The notes under the pieces: model-generated
Told to the model about the DNA's origin: nothing
Seen by the model: only the letters and a program-made list of their open reading frames with translations
Database searches by the model: none
Translations under genes and position numbers: made by a program
Part shown: one piece after another, positions 11,632-23,743 of the stretch
Numbering within the stretch: the first letter of the stretch is position 1
Layout: every line of letters begins with the position of its first letter
DNA from: Dryococelus australis
Taxonomy: Eukaryota; Arthropoda; Insecta; Phasmatodea; Phasmatidae
Length of the DNA: 64,000 nucleotides
NCBI GenBank assembly: GCA_029891345.1
Contig: CM056993.1
Coordinates: 109,731,800 to 109,795,799, forward strand
Direction of reading: 5' to 3'

Positions 11632-12284
11632 ATGCCACAACCTGCTTGGGGCTGGCCCACCTCCCTAGCACCTAATGCCTCTCACCTAATTTGTCATCCC
11701 CACAGCTGGCAGAGACCTGCACACCTCCTACATCATGGACTGACCATGCCTGATGCTTCTCCTTCCCAATGTGTTATCCACAAGGCTTGCCAAGACCTGA
11801 ACACTGCCTACATCATCAACTGACCACCTGGCCATATTATTCATGTGCTGCATGCACATGTTGTGACCTGCTCTAATTGTGGTCTGAGCGCAAACCCTCT
11901 TCATCCTACCAAGAAACAAAATATAATTCTTGCTCGAGATGTCGGAGGAGGTGCACAAATTCCACACCTTGCTGAAGGAGGACAACAGCACCTTCGAGGA
12001 ATAGCTGGGATGACTGCCAGTCTCCAGCAAGGTCTGCTACGACAAGAAAACATCGAGGAGATGTATACCTCCTGCTTCATCACTCGTTCCAGCTGACAAG
12101 TGACATGATCGCAGCAGGTTGCCGGTTCGACGACGATGGAAGCCTACACCTCTCCCACTGCCATCTCCAATGGACGACATTGCATGGATGCCATCATCTC
12201 CAGTATCTACCACCTCCTCTCCCACACCAACAATTACAGATGCACTACTACTGCCTGATGTACGTGTACTCACACCAGCAGCTG
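11632..12284 (+). pseudogene. Coding-like remnant left of the 12.3-kb insertion
   Basis: GC content and Pro/Ser/Thr-rich readable frames (for instance 12119-12280) stand out from the flanks. The segment 11641-11830 contains two imperfect direct repeats ending '-cctacatcatggactgacca' and '-cctacatcatcaactgacca'. I do not recognise a protein domain. It may belong to the right flank of the Polinton or to another element. A similar coding-like segment resumes at 14062 after the insertion. Confidence 0.35.
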
Positions 12285-12892
12285 TATTCTGTAACTCGTT
12301 AACTGCCATGTAACGATTGGTAAAGTCTGTTAACAAGAAAAATTGTTGATGTATTGAAGAGCGAGTCTGTAACTTCTTTGTAACTACAAATGTCGATACG
12401 TTAACAAAAATCCTCATTAACTACGCTGTGGAGAACCGAGAAATCTCATTATCAAAATGAGGGGTTTGAGACCCCTCGGTAGCCTACCGATTCTGTAAAT
12501 AAGCATTGGTATGTTGGACAATTCTCCTACACACTAAACAAAAACTAAAGTAAAGTGAGCCAAATTAGTGAAAACCAGTGATATAAGCTTCATTTAAAAC
12601 AGTCGCTATCGACGATAGCTGTTGTGTGTGCTTTGTATAACTTTGCAAAATGGTGGGTATACATGAACAGCTTCAACCTAGTAAGCTGAAAACACTCTAA
12701 TTAAGTTTCAAAGCACAAAAGTGATTAAATTTGTAACTTAAGCAAGTTCTCGTGCCTTGTAAAGCAGTTTTATGCGCACAGAATGCTAATTTATTTCCCA
12801 AACACCAAATATTTTGATGTGGAGATGCATTTACACTTACGTTACCATAAATATAATTACTAGTACTAAGCACAGCTTATTTCATTGGTGTT

Positions 12893-12990
12893 GGGGTGGC
12901 AGAGTGGTAAGTGCCATGGCTTGATGTGTGAATAGTCTAGTACATTTTTAGGTTTGCTGGTTCAATCCCACCTACTTCCAAGGTATTTTT
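12893..12990 (+). mobile_element. tRNA-like SINE head (inside 12.3-14.1-kb element)
   Basis: A-box-like TGGCAGAGTGGTAAG at about 12897-12911 and B-box-like GGTTCAATCCC at about 12959-12969, followed by a T-rich stretch. Spacing fits an internal RNA polymerase III promoter of a tRNA-derived SINE. Confidence 0.55.
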
Positions 12991-13394
12991 ATAAAGTTTT
13001 TTTTATTTTGCCGATATTGTGACATACCTTTCTGATTTATATATTTTAAAACAACAATAATAATAATCCGACTAAAACCACAATTGTTTTACTAAACTTA
13101 TGCACATATATCAACAAGGTTAAACAAATATAATTTTACCTATGTTTGTAAATTCTATTCAGCTATGTTTATTATACAGACAGAAATTACAGGTATGCTA
13201 GTAGTGTTTAACACATAGGTCTTATTTGAATGATAACTGTAATTGCTGCAAAGAAAAATCTGCATTGTCCCAACACTAGCTGCCATTTCGTGCCGAACTT
13301 TACTGAGTTATTTTAATACATTTTAAAGAAATTAGTAAAATACATTATTTCTAAAAGATTCATGTTTTAAATACAAAAAATACTATTTTATATA

Positions 13395-13485
13395 ACTTAA
13401 AAAAATTGTGAGCTGCTGGAACTTGAACACGAAACACAAAAAACCTCAGAGTACGATGATTTTGCACCATGCCTCAACCAAACAT
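13395..13485 (-). mobile_element. tRNA-like SINE head, opposite orientation
   Basis: On the minus strand 'catggtgcaaaatcatcg' acts as an A-box-like word and 'gtgttcaagttcc' as a B-box-like word, followed by an A/T-rich tail. It mirrors the head at 12893-12990: the two point toward each other and lie about 0.6 kb from their respective element ends. Confidence 0.45.
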
Positions 13486-14061
13486 GCCTCAACCAAACTC
13501 AACCAAACACAGCAATTTACAACCCATGAAGGTCAATTTGGTTATATTGGAATCTAAAATGTATTATATATTAAAACAATTTATTAATACTTTGTATATA
13601 CAGTGCAATCAAACCGCCTTCCTTCCTTTCTTACTTACCTTATACATTTGTGTATTCCGGTGAATAATGTTTGGACTTGCCATGGTGTCAGAAAATTCTA
13701 AGCCATACAGCAGAACATTATAGAGTATTTTAGATGTTCTACACATGTATTTTATTTTATTTCTAATCATAAATAAATCTAAAATTATATGCTTGTTAAT
13801 GTAACAATTACTTTATGTCTTTATTTGTAGATATCTCTCTTATTCGGTTCTTGTGAATGGTAATTGGCCGGTTAACAGTGTTAAATGCAGTTTAGCTGTA
13901 ACGATTGGTATCAGAAAATGTAACGAAAATTTTTGGTACACCCTTTTCCACTGATGTTACAGAATCGCATCGCCGATACGCAACTGTCGTTACATCCTAC
14001 GGATTTCGTCATTAGAGTTCTACCGAAATAATTCGTTTCGAGGGTAACGAGTTACAGAATA

Positions 14062-14320
14062 CAACCGCAGGCTCGATATGAATATCAGTAGGACATCTCG
14101 ACGACCTGGATAGGGTGAGTGAAGACGAAGAGAAGGTGACTCTGCGAGACCTAGACGCTGAGGATCGCATCTTCCGGGAGGAGGCTGCAGCGGCTACACT
14201 CACCAGCCATCTTCTGTGCTAAAGAAAGTATGCTCTCCTACTGGATGAGGTGACGGATCAGCATTATTTGGCATGGGATCTGTTTAATGGCATCCTGCCA
14301 GAGCCTGTCGAGTGATTCTG
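14062..14320 (+). pseudogene. Coding-like remnant right of the 12.3-kb insertion
   Basis: One frame reads an acidic, alpha-helical stretch (for example 'RVSEDEEKVTLRDLDAEDRI') and then 'KYALLLDEVTDQHYLAWDLF'. GC content is higher than in the flanks. No domain is recognised. Together with 11632-12284 it brackets the candidate element, so it may be part of the same interrupted coding region. Confidence 0.35.
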
Positions 14321-14929
14321 CACATGTGTTTCTCTATATGTTTTTTTCATGATTAGTTTATATAATAACAATATACTTCTCTCTTTAAATTTAATTAACA
14401 TCTGTGTTTGTGAGACATTATTTCATCGTCGTTGTTGTCACTTTTTTTTACCAAAAGTAGAAATTTCAAATATCATATAGTGCTTTTGAATTTCTTGGTT
14501 AATGTTATTAAATACTGTTTCGTGATCGTGTTTTCATTTTGCATTTGCATACCTTTGATGGTCTATGTGGAGGTATGCACATGCAAAATAATTACCTACA
14601 TTCTGTAAATGATTGAATTGCAAGCTATTTGATGCTAATTATCTTATACAGACTTATACACATTTCCTCTTCCTCATACATACCTTAAAAATCGTTTTTG
14701 AATATATTAAATACATCATAATACGTCAATAATAATACTTATAATGAAAATAATATTTAATAAATCATAATAAATTCACGTAAAATTTTCATGGAAGTAA
14801 CCAAGATGGTAGTCAATATTAATACTTGTAATAAAATTTTAATAGAAAAAATATATTTTTCCGGAGTGATTACGGAAGAGGCATTGCTGGTGTTGAATTG
14901 TGTATAGCATATTAAAAACCCTACTCTCC

Positions 14930-15010
14930 AGATTGCTTTGATAACCGAATGGTCTGTCATCTGCACGAAGACCGAAGGTCAGGAGGTTCAATGCCACACT
15001 CCTCCAAGGA
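14930..15010 (+). mobile_element. tRNA-like SINE head
   Basis: A-box-like 'ttgataaccgaatggtc' and B-box-like 'ggaggttcaatgccac' separated by about 35 bp, followed by an A/T-rich tail. Resembles the heads at 12893 and 13395 in layout. Confidence 0.45.
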
Positions 15011-15099
15011 ATTTTTTGAGCAATAAAATTAAAATAATAACAGTGCTCCTAGCAGCCAATGCTAAAACCAATATAATGTTATATTAATTATCCATGCCC

Positions 15100-15455
15100 A
15101 TAGAGGGTGGCGACATCTGCAAACGACATCCAAGATGACGGACGATAAATGTGCACTAGCGAGTGACATCCAAGATAGAGGATGGGACAGGCGCACTCTA
15201 GCTGGTGACGAAAGAACTAGTAGACGAAACAAGATGACTGCATACAGCAGATGAAACAAGACGGCGTCCAGAGGTGATGACATAGGTGGGAAGAAATGAT
15301 AGAGTGTGAAGTAGCAAAATAAAATGACAGCATGAAATAGCAAGATGGAATGATAGAGAATGAAGTAGCAAAGTTGAATGACAATGAATGAAGTGGAAAA
15401 CTCTAGAAATAAAATGGCAGACGGAAACAATATGACGGCCGGAAACAAGATGGCC
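15100..15455 (+). repeat. Degenerate short tandem repeats (AAGATGGC-type)
   Basis: Irregular repetition of 'gaaacaagatggc' and 'gaagtagcaaaatggaatga' words in units of about 20-35 bp, purine-rich on the plus strand. The long minus-strand open frames here follow from the lack of stops in this repeat and are not counted as genes. Confidence 0.55.
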
Positions 15456-15514
15456 TACTGGAATGACAGACCAGTTGTCCCAGAATCGGCCATTCCCTAC
15501 TACTCTTGACAACC

Positions 15515-15800
15515 CCAATTTTTTTTAGCAGGATAATGCTAGCCTCGCATAGCACGGGTATCTGTAGCCTGCCTTCGTGATGTGAACATGTTTCCTTGGC
15601 CAGCAAGGTCTCCAGAACTCTCGCCCATCGAGAATGTTTGAGACCAGACATGACGGCAACTTCTACCAACGGTATACGACGGATTTAGAGGGTCAGTGAG
15701 GCCAGCTGCGGACAGATCTTCCTCAGGAGAACATCTGACGCCTGTATGCCTCCATGCTAGGCCGTATCGCCATGCATCAGGCAAGTGTTGGTCCTCTGTA
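15515..15800 (+). pseudogene. Tc1-type transposase, C-terminal fragment
   Basis: The plus strand reads an 'ARVSVACLRDVNMFPWPARS' block continuing to 'PELSPIENV' (about 15550-15635), the conserved region before the last catalytic acidic residue of Tc1/mariner DDE transposases. About 25 codons later, after a frame change, comes 'DLPQEN' with 'RLYASMLGRI', the family's C-terminal helix. The N-terminal DNA-binding and first catalytic parts are absent. It is a dead fragment; the long minus-strand frames over it are shadows. Confidence 0.75.
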
Positions 15801-16440
15801 ATACATGCTTGCTGTGGCAAAATATCTTGAAGTTTTCTGTTTTCATACAACCATGTCCTGTGCCAGTACTTAGTGCCCTTGCGATGACACCTTCATGGTG
15901 ATCAATATTTTTTACAGATATGTGTATTTTGAAAATATTTAATGAGCATTCCTATATACAAAAAAAAAACCTTTTTGTACTTCTTACAAACAATTCTTTG
16001 GAAACTAGTTGCCAAAGATTTTCTTGTGACACTAGTGCTGACAACAAACTATAAAAAAAAAATCACATTTTTTTTTATGTAGCCTAGTACTTATATTTGA
16101 CCTTAAGTCTGCACTACTTGTTTTATTAAATTCGACATTAGTTTTACACATTTCATATTATGGTTTTGTGAGGTTTACTTTAATTTATTTTCAGTGTATC
16201 AAAACTTTCTTTGGCCGCTAGTTTCCAAAGAATTCCTTCTACAAAATCAAAACAAAAAATACAGTATACAGAATTTTTTCTAATCTCGGCATAAATTTTA
16301 AAACAACTGAACGTGAGAGAATTACAGAACGAATGCCGTTTATAGTAAAATAAGATTTTTGTAGTCTCTGCTGAATACAAATCTAGAATGCAATATGTCA
16401 TATGACATTAATTAATAAGCAAAAACTGCTCTACTAATTA

Positions 16441-17062
16441 CATTGGAAAAAAATTTGAGGTAAAATTCCCTTACTGGTAAGGGAAGCTTATTACCTCTAC
16501 ATGTAAGGTAAAATTTCGTCTTAAATGTGGAGTAACTTTACATAAAAGGTAAACTGACATTGCCTAATAGTTCGAAATAAGTACCTGACAATAGTGGGGG
16601 GAAATCCCATACAAGTAAGGGGAAAATCCCATACCAGTACGGGAATATTAACTATATTGTTTAATAAAATTTTATTTAAAAATACCCCGGACTATTAGTA
16701 CTGTTAATTTTGTCATTACCTGCATCCTCTGACGAATTGTAACCGAAAATTCAACCTCTAATTCCTCGCAACTTGCTGGTGATTGGGCGCGAGCCACGGT
16801 ACTCCATCATGGCAGGCCGATGCTTTGTCCATTACACCACGAAGACAGCATGACAATATCAGTGAACATTAGTGTGTTACATTATTGTTTCTTCTGCCCG
16901 TCTCGCCACTTAGCTGTTGAGACGATGCTGAAGAGATGCACGCTTCGTAAGGTAATTTTCCCATCCATTTATGGGATTTTCGACTACCATGTTTCCCACA
17001 CAAGTTTGCGAATATTACCCTACACTTGTGAGGTAATTTTCCCATTATTTTATACAGTGTAG
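16441..17062. mobile_element. Foldback/MITE with palindromic GGTAATTTTCCC sub-repeats
   Basis: The left side (16455-16650) carries GAGGTAAAATTCCC, TAAGGGAA and GGGGAAAATCCCATAC words. The right side (16945-17062) carries the same words in inverse orientation (GTAAGGTAATTTTCCCAT, GAGGTAATTTTCCCATTATT). Each side contains its own small palindromes. The middle holds a tRNA-like head on the minus strand. This looks like a non-autonomous DNA element with subterminal repeats. Confidence 0.5.
16735..16845 (-). mobile_element. tRNA-derived SINE head
   Basis: On the minus strand, TGGTGTAATGGACAAAGC is a good A-box region and GTGGCTCGCGCCCAATC a B-box-like region about 30 bp downstream, resembling the 5' end of a tRNA-derived SINE. 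It sits in the centre of the foldback element. Confidence 0.55.
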
Positions 17063-17905
17063 CTACCAACAACATTTAACCCTTCAGTTAAGTGTAGCCG
17101 AGTTACTCTGGAGTTATTTGGGTGATATTCCCGTTACATTGCTAATGTAAGGACTGCAGGTATAAAATTTATGAGGGAAAGTATGCAGGGAATTCTTCCC
17201 AAACTTATTGTTCAAACGTAAGTTTAGGTTTAGTTCAGTGTGAAGGTGACACCCCCATCCCTCCCATGCGAATAATGTACCTGAAAAAAAGGGAGTGTAA
17301 GAAGCTGCATAGTTTTTCTTTGATTATACTAAGAATTCTGCAGAGAAAAATGTGCAAAATTGTAGTAAAAGTTTTTGAGGGCAGCAGATACTGAACTTCG
17401 CTATTAGCACCAAAATATTCTGTATGCATTAAAATTCTAGTATTTTCAGGAGAATACAAACTATTGCTGAAATATATATGTTAAATAAACTTTCTCAATT
17501 ATGCGTATCGTTTGAAATACTAACATATAAATAGCCACATCATTTTCCTTGGAATTAATATATACTTAAAAATACTTAGATGATGCTCATAGCGTAGACG
17601 TTCCCTACCATGACGGGATATGAACACCAAAATAAATTTTCTGCAATCGTGTTTATTTCTTTGTTTAGTTGTAATACAGAACGCTCCTTTCCACACCTTC
17701 CTTTCTCACCTTCCTTACACAAGTTTGCGCCCACAGTATTAGACACCTTTATTGAATTATATTACAGTCATATTTGAGGTTTTCTCTTTCTGTATACCTA
17801 GTTGAGTAAGACTGAACTTTATACGCGATTGTCCGTAAACACAATTAATACGTACCACCAAAGCTGCTATGCTATTTTTGCTGTAGATTACATAAAATAT
17901 TCCGT
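17063..17905. other. Spacer, no gene recognised
   Basis: AT-rich sequence without recognisable domains or repeats. Confidence 0.45.
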
Positions 17906-18310
17906 AGTAAAGGCTGTTCACGATAAAGTGAGCATTAAATCAACCTTGCGAAAAAGTCATAGCTTCTACTGGCATACTTTTTAACTGACGTACTGAGTGA
18001 CATGCACTCCGTAAAGTTGGTAACAATGGACGAAAATTAATTCGATGTCTTAACGTCGAATTAAAATTGTTAGGTCATTTCTTTCGCTTCCTGTTTTTTA
18101 AAGCATCTAAGTGTAAAAATTAGCAGATTTGTGAAACATTTACTTTGCTGATAATTTCACATCTATACTAGACCGACGTATTCATAAAGTGATTAGGCCC
18201 ACGACAGTGTTAATTTTACATAAGGCGGAAAAATATACAATGCGCATACAGGTAATTAGATATTAAATAGGGCTTTTAAAAATTCGCAGTTTGCCGTGAA
18301 AAGGCTATAC
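17905..18310. mobile_element. MITE family A (copy 1)
   Basis: Begins with AAGGCTGTTCACGATAAAG and ends with the near inverse, GCCGTGAAAAGGCTATAC. The interior shares long colinear stretches with the copies at 18.94, 39.55 and 48.0 kb (for example GTAAAGTTGGTAACAATGGA, CTTAACGTCGAATTAAAA). About 400 bp, no coding capacity. The TATA-like ends suggest a TA-type target site, as in Tc1/mariner or related MITEs. Confidence 0.75.
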
Positions 18311-18933
18311 CTAATTTGAAGTAATTTAGGATCATGCTCACACTTTTAAGTGCACTTTAGTTTTCGAATTCTGCACGTGTACATTTTGTGCAATTGCACG
18401 TCCACATAAAAAAAAAAAAAAAAGAAATTCTTTTGATTTGCAGCGGAATATTATGCATACTACTTTTGCGTGTTTGACTTTGTCTCACATGAGAAAAAAG
18501 TGGCAGCTGTGCTAGAAAGTCGCTTTCAACAAGTTTTACAACCTCCTCGCCGCCGAAGAGCTACAAGAAGTCCTGCACTAGCTGTTCTGGAGCTAGGCTG
18601 CATCTATCGTTTGAGGCGTTCCATTCTCATTGTATTACGTGAACTTAAAGATTAATTCCTATCGCTCATACTCGGTTGGAATTCTCCTTTGCCGATAGAC
18701 GGATATAATCTCAGGTTCTTTTTTGTTTGTAAGTCGCTAGAGGTTACCACAAAATACACGGTACTGTTATAACCTTTGTGAGATGTGGTTTCTAGCGAGT
18801 ATCGCGATCCCGTTTCGAGCAGCCGAAGAGAGTGCTTAACGCCAACAGCTGATGGCTAACGTGTATGAAATAAAATGAGAACAGCACGTTTGTCACGTTC
18901 ACGCGTGCAAGAGTTTATAATTAATTTAGACTA

Positions 18934-19357
18934 AGGGCTGTTCGCGATAAAGTGACCACTTTTGAAATCAACCTTTGAAAAATGTCACTACCCCAACCTA
19001 CATATATTTCATTGGGTGCCCTGAGTGACATGTGCCCAGTAAAGTTGGTAACGGTGGATGGGAAGTAGTTCCGTATCTTAACGTCGAATAAAAATGGTTA
19101 GGTAACCATTTCTGATAACTTAAATTATATCTTTCACTTTTTTATTATTTTTTAATGCATCGAAATGCAGAAAGAAGCCGATTTTTAAGATATGTACTTT
19201 TCAAATTATTTCAGTTTCATTTGACCGAAGTTTGAATAAAGCGATGAGGCCCACGGCAATGTTAATCTTACATAACGTGGAAGAATACACAAGGCGCACA
19301 CAAGTAGATGCTACGCAGGGCTTTCAAAAGTGCTCATTTTACCGTGAATAGCCTATT
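18934..19357. mobile_element. MITE family A (copy 2)
   Basis: Left end GGGCTGTTCGCGATAAAGTG, right end AGTGCTCATTTTACCGTGAA followed by TAGCCTAT. The same internal order of blocks as in copy 1 confirms the family. Confidence 0.8.
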
Positions 19358-20260
19358 TACTATTATTTTGTGGCCGGCAATCAAACCATGAAAGTTTTCT
19401 CTCTTCACGAATCTCTTACCGCGCGAAAATGTTAATGTGGATAACTGTGTCAGTATTTTCGTTTTCAACTTCTCAACCTTCCTTCTCCTTTCGATATACC
19501 AGAAGTCCTGAGTAACGCATCTGCCGGAGCATAAAAATAATTTTCAAAACTTACAAATTTTAAAATGACTTCTGTATAGTTGATTTAACAAGGATAATTT
19601 GAAATGCGACTGACTTTAAGTTTGAAATAAAAGGAAGACTCAAAACTAAAGTGATAGTAGTGAATTCCTATATTTCACAACCGCACCCAACGTAATATAT
19701 CACACTAGCATCTTCGTGTTTTATTATTGTGTTTAAAAATTCATATAAATAAAATATTTAAAAAGTAATTTTTTTTTGTCTTCGGTTTTCCAGTTGTCTT
19801 TAACAAAACTGCGTGGAAATTAAATCATTATTTTAATGTAGGCAGACTATTCTTTAAGGAAACTATTACTTCAAGAAGTACGTGACGTGATCACAGCTGT
19901 AGGATTTCAGTCCAATGTTGTCATTCGGGGGCCATCTTGTGCTGATACAGAGTTCCGAGTTTTGGGTTCTTAACCAGGTGACTCCTAGATCGAAATAAAT
20001 CGCGGATAATGAGTAAATCGACGTCATCATCCTCCGCGAATAAATTCCAAGGAACGCCGTAAGCGAGATGGATGTTAACGCTTGTCGTAGGAGGGTTTCC
20101 TTGCTTGGGGCGATGATGTGTCTGTCGGAAGACATTGCGGCACGCCTTCCGTGACCAGGATGGACCCCGTCAGCAGCGAGAGGTCTATGTCACTTCTGGA
20201 AGTATCATATTGCCTGCCGACCCCATCCAGTCCTGACTGTGACCAGCTACTGTGCTACGT
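19358..20260. other. Spacer, no gene recognised
   Basis: AT-rich sequence. An open minus-strand frame at 19866-20135 has no recognisable domain. Confidence 0.4.
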
Positions 20261-20268
20261 GTCGGGAT

Positions 20269-20652
20269 CATGGACTAAATGACGAAGACCGCTTATTCGT
20301 CTTCTGCGCATGTACCTAACATTGACCTACCCCAATCCTATACAACTGTCAAAGTCACATGTTCAACAGTGATGAACGTGTTTGCTTACATCTTAATTTT
20401 TAAATGACAAGCAATATTATATTAATAAAATACTTTTACCAGTTTGAATGTAATAAAAAAAAATTACAAATTTACTAGAGGAAGTATAAAAAAACATCTC
20501 AAAAGCACTTGTTTACTAAACAGTGTTCTAACCTCAAACCCAATCCACGTCATTTTTGCTAGACGTGTAGGCATAAAAGCAATTCAATGTTGGGACACCG
20601 AGATTGATTGTGCGCAGCCAGCGAGATCGGTCTACCTCATCTTTAGTCTATG
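20269..20652. mobile_element. hAT-type MITE (copy 1)
   Basis: A 384-bp non-coding element with inverted ends CATGGACTAAATGACGAAGA and CGGTCTACCTCATCTTTAGT + CTATG. It is flanked by an 8-bp target duplication with one mismatch (GTCGGGAT at 20261-20268 and GCCGGGAT at 20653-20660). The 8-bp duplication points to hAT-superfamily mobilisation. It is colinear with the copy at 34956-35338. Confidence 0.85.
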
Positions 20653-20660
20653 GCCGGGAT

Positions 20661-21788
20661 CAGCCGACCCGCTCGTGATGAATGACTGGGAACAGACGTA
20701 GTCTTTGAAGCTACGTAATTAGCCATGCTTACACATACACGCATTTCCAGGATAAAGACCCTGGAAGTGACACCTGTGATGACGATAGTAAAAAAAATTA
20801 ACATTTCCCCATATATTTTTTCAGTAGACTATCAGTGAACGATCGTAATGGTTCGAAGAAGACATCAAGGATGAGAAAATGTCGGCTTTATATTTTCGAA
20901 AGACCTGAACAGAAATAACTGAAATTTATTCCAGCATAGACGAGAAAGTTTTGATAAATGAAGAATGGCTCACACAGAATGAGTCGAATGGAAACTGCAG
21001 CTCAACTTTCCGCTATACAAAGATGTGTTGCGTGGAATATACAAAGAAAATTTAAAAAATGTTGATAAATATTTTATGTGGTTTTAAATTCTCGTAACGT
21101 ACTGCTGTTGTAACAGACATAAAATGTAATGCGGTTAACCTAAGGCTTCCACAATTGTTTAGAGGAGGGTGTTGGAGTGTGGTGAGAGGATGAGTGGTCG
21201 TGTGTGCTTATTTTTACAAATTCTTTTGGCTACAGGTTTTTGTGAGGGAGAGAGGGGATCAATACTTCTCCGATGCACTGGGTACCAAAGAGGCTGGTCG
21301 GTAAATTTAGGAAATGTTTAGCAAATTAGTTTTCCATAAAATTAATTAAAACAGTAGAAAAATGAAATTATGATTTCCAGCGACACTCTAAACCGATATA
21401 ATTATTAGCCGTCCATGGTGGCTGCCCGACACTTTTTCATTTGTATACATTATGTATTAATATAATTTTTTAATAAAAATTATTTTTTAATCAAAATTAT
21501 TTTTAAAATTATTTTTTAATTAAAATAATTTTAACTAAACTAATTTCTAAGGTTGTGAGTAGAATATCATCGAACATTGTATCGATCTCTGGCTGTGACG
21601 CCAGCAAAGATGGAGGACTACACCGACCAATATGGCCGCTCTGGCTTCCACCCCTACCCATATGGTGGATGGATCCTGAATCCTGAATCCTGCGCTAAAA
21701 TCCCCATGCATACACTACTGTTGTCTCTAACAGAAAAAAAAATGTAGTACGCAAGTGTAGTAAAATAATATGGTAATCAAATATCATT
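20661..21788. other. Spacer with a dispersed AAGATGG repeat fragment
   Basis: No gene recognised. A fragment at about 21585-21715 (GGCTGTGACGCCAGCAAAGA, later a GAATCCTGAATCCTG doublet) resembles sequence at 44.68-44.76 kb (inverse orientation) and 47.46-47.54 kb, so it belongs to a dispersed repeat. Confidence 0.4.
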
Positions 21789-22028
21789 TATAGTCTGTTC
21801 ATGGTAAAGTGAGCACTTTTGAGACCCTAGTTCCTGTTTCCTTTCGGCCATTTTTTCCCAATTAACCACATTTAATAATAAATATTTCTATGTAAGTAAT
21901 AAACATAATGTGTATGTTCCACCTCAACTTGAAGTTAACGTCAAAGGGTAAAATAAAATTAATTTATTGACTGTTATTCCAAGTGAGAGCGCTTTCAAAT
22001 GTGTTCACTTTACCGTGAACAGCCTATA
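21789..22028. mobile_element. MITE family A, short variant (copy 3)
   Basis: The ends TATAGTCTGTTCATGGTAAA and TTCACTTTACCGTGAACAGC + CTATA are inverted repeats about 30 bp long. The 240-bp interior differs from the 400-bp copies, so it is a deletion derivative or sister subfamily. The TATA ends suggest TA duplication. Confidence 0.8.
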
Positions 22029-22479
22029 CTCAGCAGTTATTTCATGAAATGGGCTCAAAATAGTGATACACAGATTAAAGTCCCAAATTACCACTTTTTT
22101 TTTAAGTTTCCAATGGGGCTAAAATTTTCTATTTCTGAAAGATTCAGATAGAAAAAGTTTTAGTGGAAACTTTCCACTACACATCCGTTAGGCATGAAGA
22201 AAGGGGCATGAATGAAGCAAGTAATATGTAAGAAGAATACTGATGTTAAGAGAGCAATAACTACTGTGGTTATTGCGACTGTTTGCCTGTGTGGAAGCCG
22301 TGTATTTCACACGACTGAGGCATCATATATTTGTATGGGCGTAGGGTACGAGACATTCTCGAGTGGTCCAATATTCATGGGTAAAATTTTTAATGACTTT
22401 TAAGCTTTGAACAAGTATAGTTTTTATAGTTGTAATGGTTATATGTTGTATAAACATTGTGTAAGTACACTTCTAAATG

Positions 22480-22570
22480 TATTTCTAGAGCCTGTGGCTC
22501 TATAGCTCAGTGGCCTACGAAACGAAGATTTAGGTGCTCTGCATAGGATTCTCAATAAGACTAACACGCG
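22480..22570 (+). mobile_element. Possible tRNA-like SINE head
   Basis: CTCTATAGCTCAGTGGCC looks like a tRNA A-box region; a B box is poor (GCATAGGATTCTC). Weak support. Confidence 0.3.
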
Positions 22571-23740
22571 CTCATATGTGCGCAAGATATAGTATGCTGT
22601 TTCACACATCATATCCGTGCATAGTCATGGCAAATAACTTAGCATCTTTGGTGAGGTGTCAGTAGCTGTTGAGGGAGGAGAGGGGAGGCTTCAAATAATA
22701 TATGTAATAAAAGTTTTGGAGAGTTGGTTTGCTGGCAAGTCTGGTGCTATAAGCGACAATATGAGTAGTAATCTAACTATTTTATGTTATTATGATTCGA
22801 AATGGAACTCTGCGTCCATTTTGTTAACGTTTTAAAAAATAAAATGCATGTTTTTGTGTTTTATTTTCACAATTTTTCTTTACGTTTTTTTAACTAATTG
22901 CTTTTCTGTCAATGAATTTAAATCAGCGTCCGTCGAACAGGATGAGCATAACATAAGCAAATACTTTTTGTTCGATTTAGGAAGTTTTTAGAAAATTTTG
23001 GGATATTTATTGTGGTAGAAGTCAGCGACATCCAAGATTACTATCACCAACGTATTATGTCAGCTCAGTAACACTGATGAAATTGAGAATCGTTGCCATA
23101 TTAATGGAATGAGGTGCAAGAGTACCAAAACACACAATGATGCCAGGACAACTATCCACGTAAAGCATTAAATCAACTTATGTCTGACGTTCCTCTGGGT
23201 GGCAGAGTATGGGCAAATGGTTCGCATTGCGCCTCCCCTTTCTGTCAGCTGTTAGCGCGTCAGACTTGGGAAAATTCTAATACCCGTAACTTACGTAATG
23301 TGACTCTAGCAAGCCACGCAGTCTCTAGAAGGAATCTCCACCAAATCAACTATCACAGTTGTTATTGCACTAAAAACAAGCACATAAAAACTCATCATTT
23401 AACGAGAAACTTAAATCTGTACGCAAAAGGGAGCAAATCTTATAGTAATTTGATTCATTCACATGAAACGTACACTATAACTACAATAAAACAATCGGCC
23501 AATATATCACACTATAAGTAGCACAATTACCTCAGCCTAGTGCACGCGCACGCACGCACACACAGAGCCACTATCTGGCACCAGGCACTGTTTACGACAC
23601 ACTATCCTTGTTCTGAACTATCATCTGCTCCATCATATGTCTGATGGTTCTCGAATTCACCTTTGGAACACAGTTCTAATACGTGTATTCGCCCTAGCGA
23701 CCCTGAATGGTCTCAAGGTGTTTATAGGTGTTCCCGCGAC
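22571..23740. other. Spacer, no gene recognised
   Basis: No recognisable protein domain; a 113-codon open frame at 23180-23521 has a compositionally ordinary, unrecognised translation. A short CA/CG-rich alternating run (cgcacgcacgcacacac) is at about 23548-23565. Confidence 0.4.
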
Positions 23741-23743
23741 TTC

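Larger units (their letters stand above)
12285..14061. mobile_element. Candidate 1.78-kb element with short inverted ends
   Basis: The left end, TATTCTGTAACTCGTTA (12285-12301), is the exact reverse complement of 14045-14061. The 9 bp outside the left end (CAGCAGCTG) and outside the right end (CAACCGCAG) agree at 6 positions, so a diverged 9-bp target duplication is possible. The interior is non-coding. It carries two tRNA-like heads in mirror position and several scattered 'TCTGTAAC' and 'GTAACGATTGGTA' words. Coding-like sequence flanks both sides, consistent with insertion into an older coding region. A superfamily cannot be assigned; a 9-bp duplication would suit a Mutator-like element. 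Confidence 0.5.

Noticed and set aside
15539-15850. 103-codon minus-strand frame
   Set aside because: It overlaps, antisense, a clearly recognisable Tc1-type transposase fragment on the plus strand.
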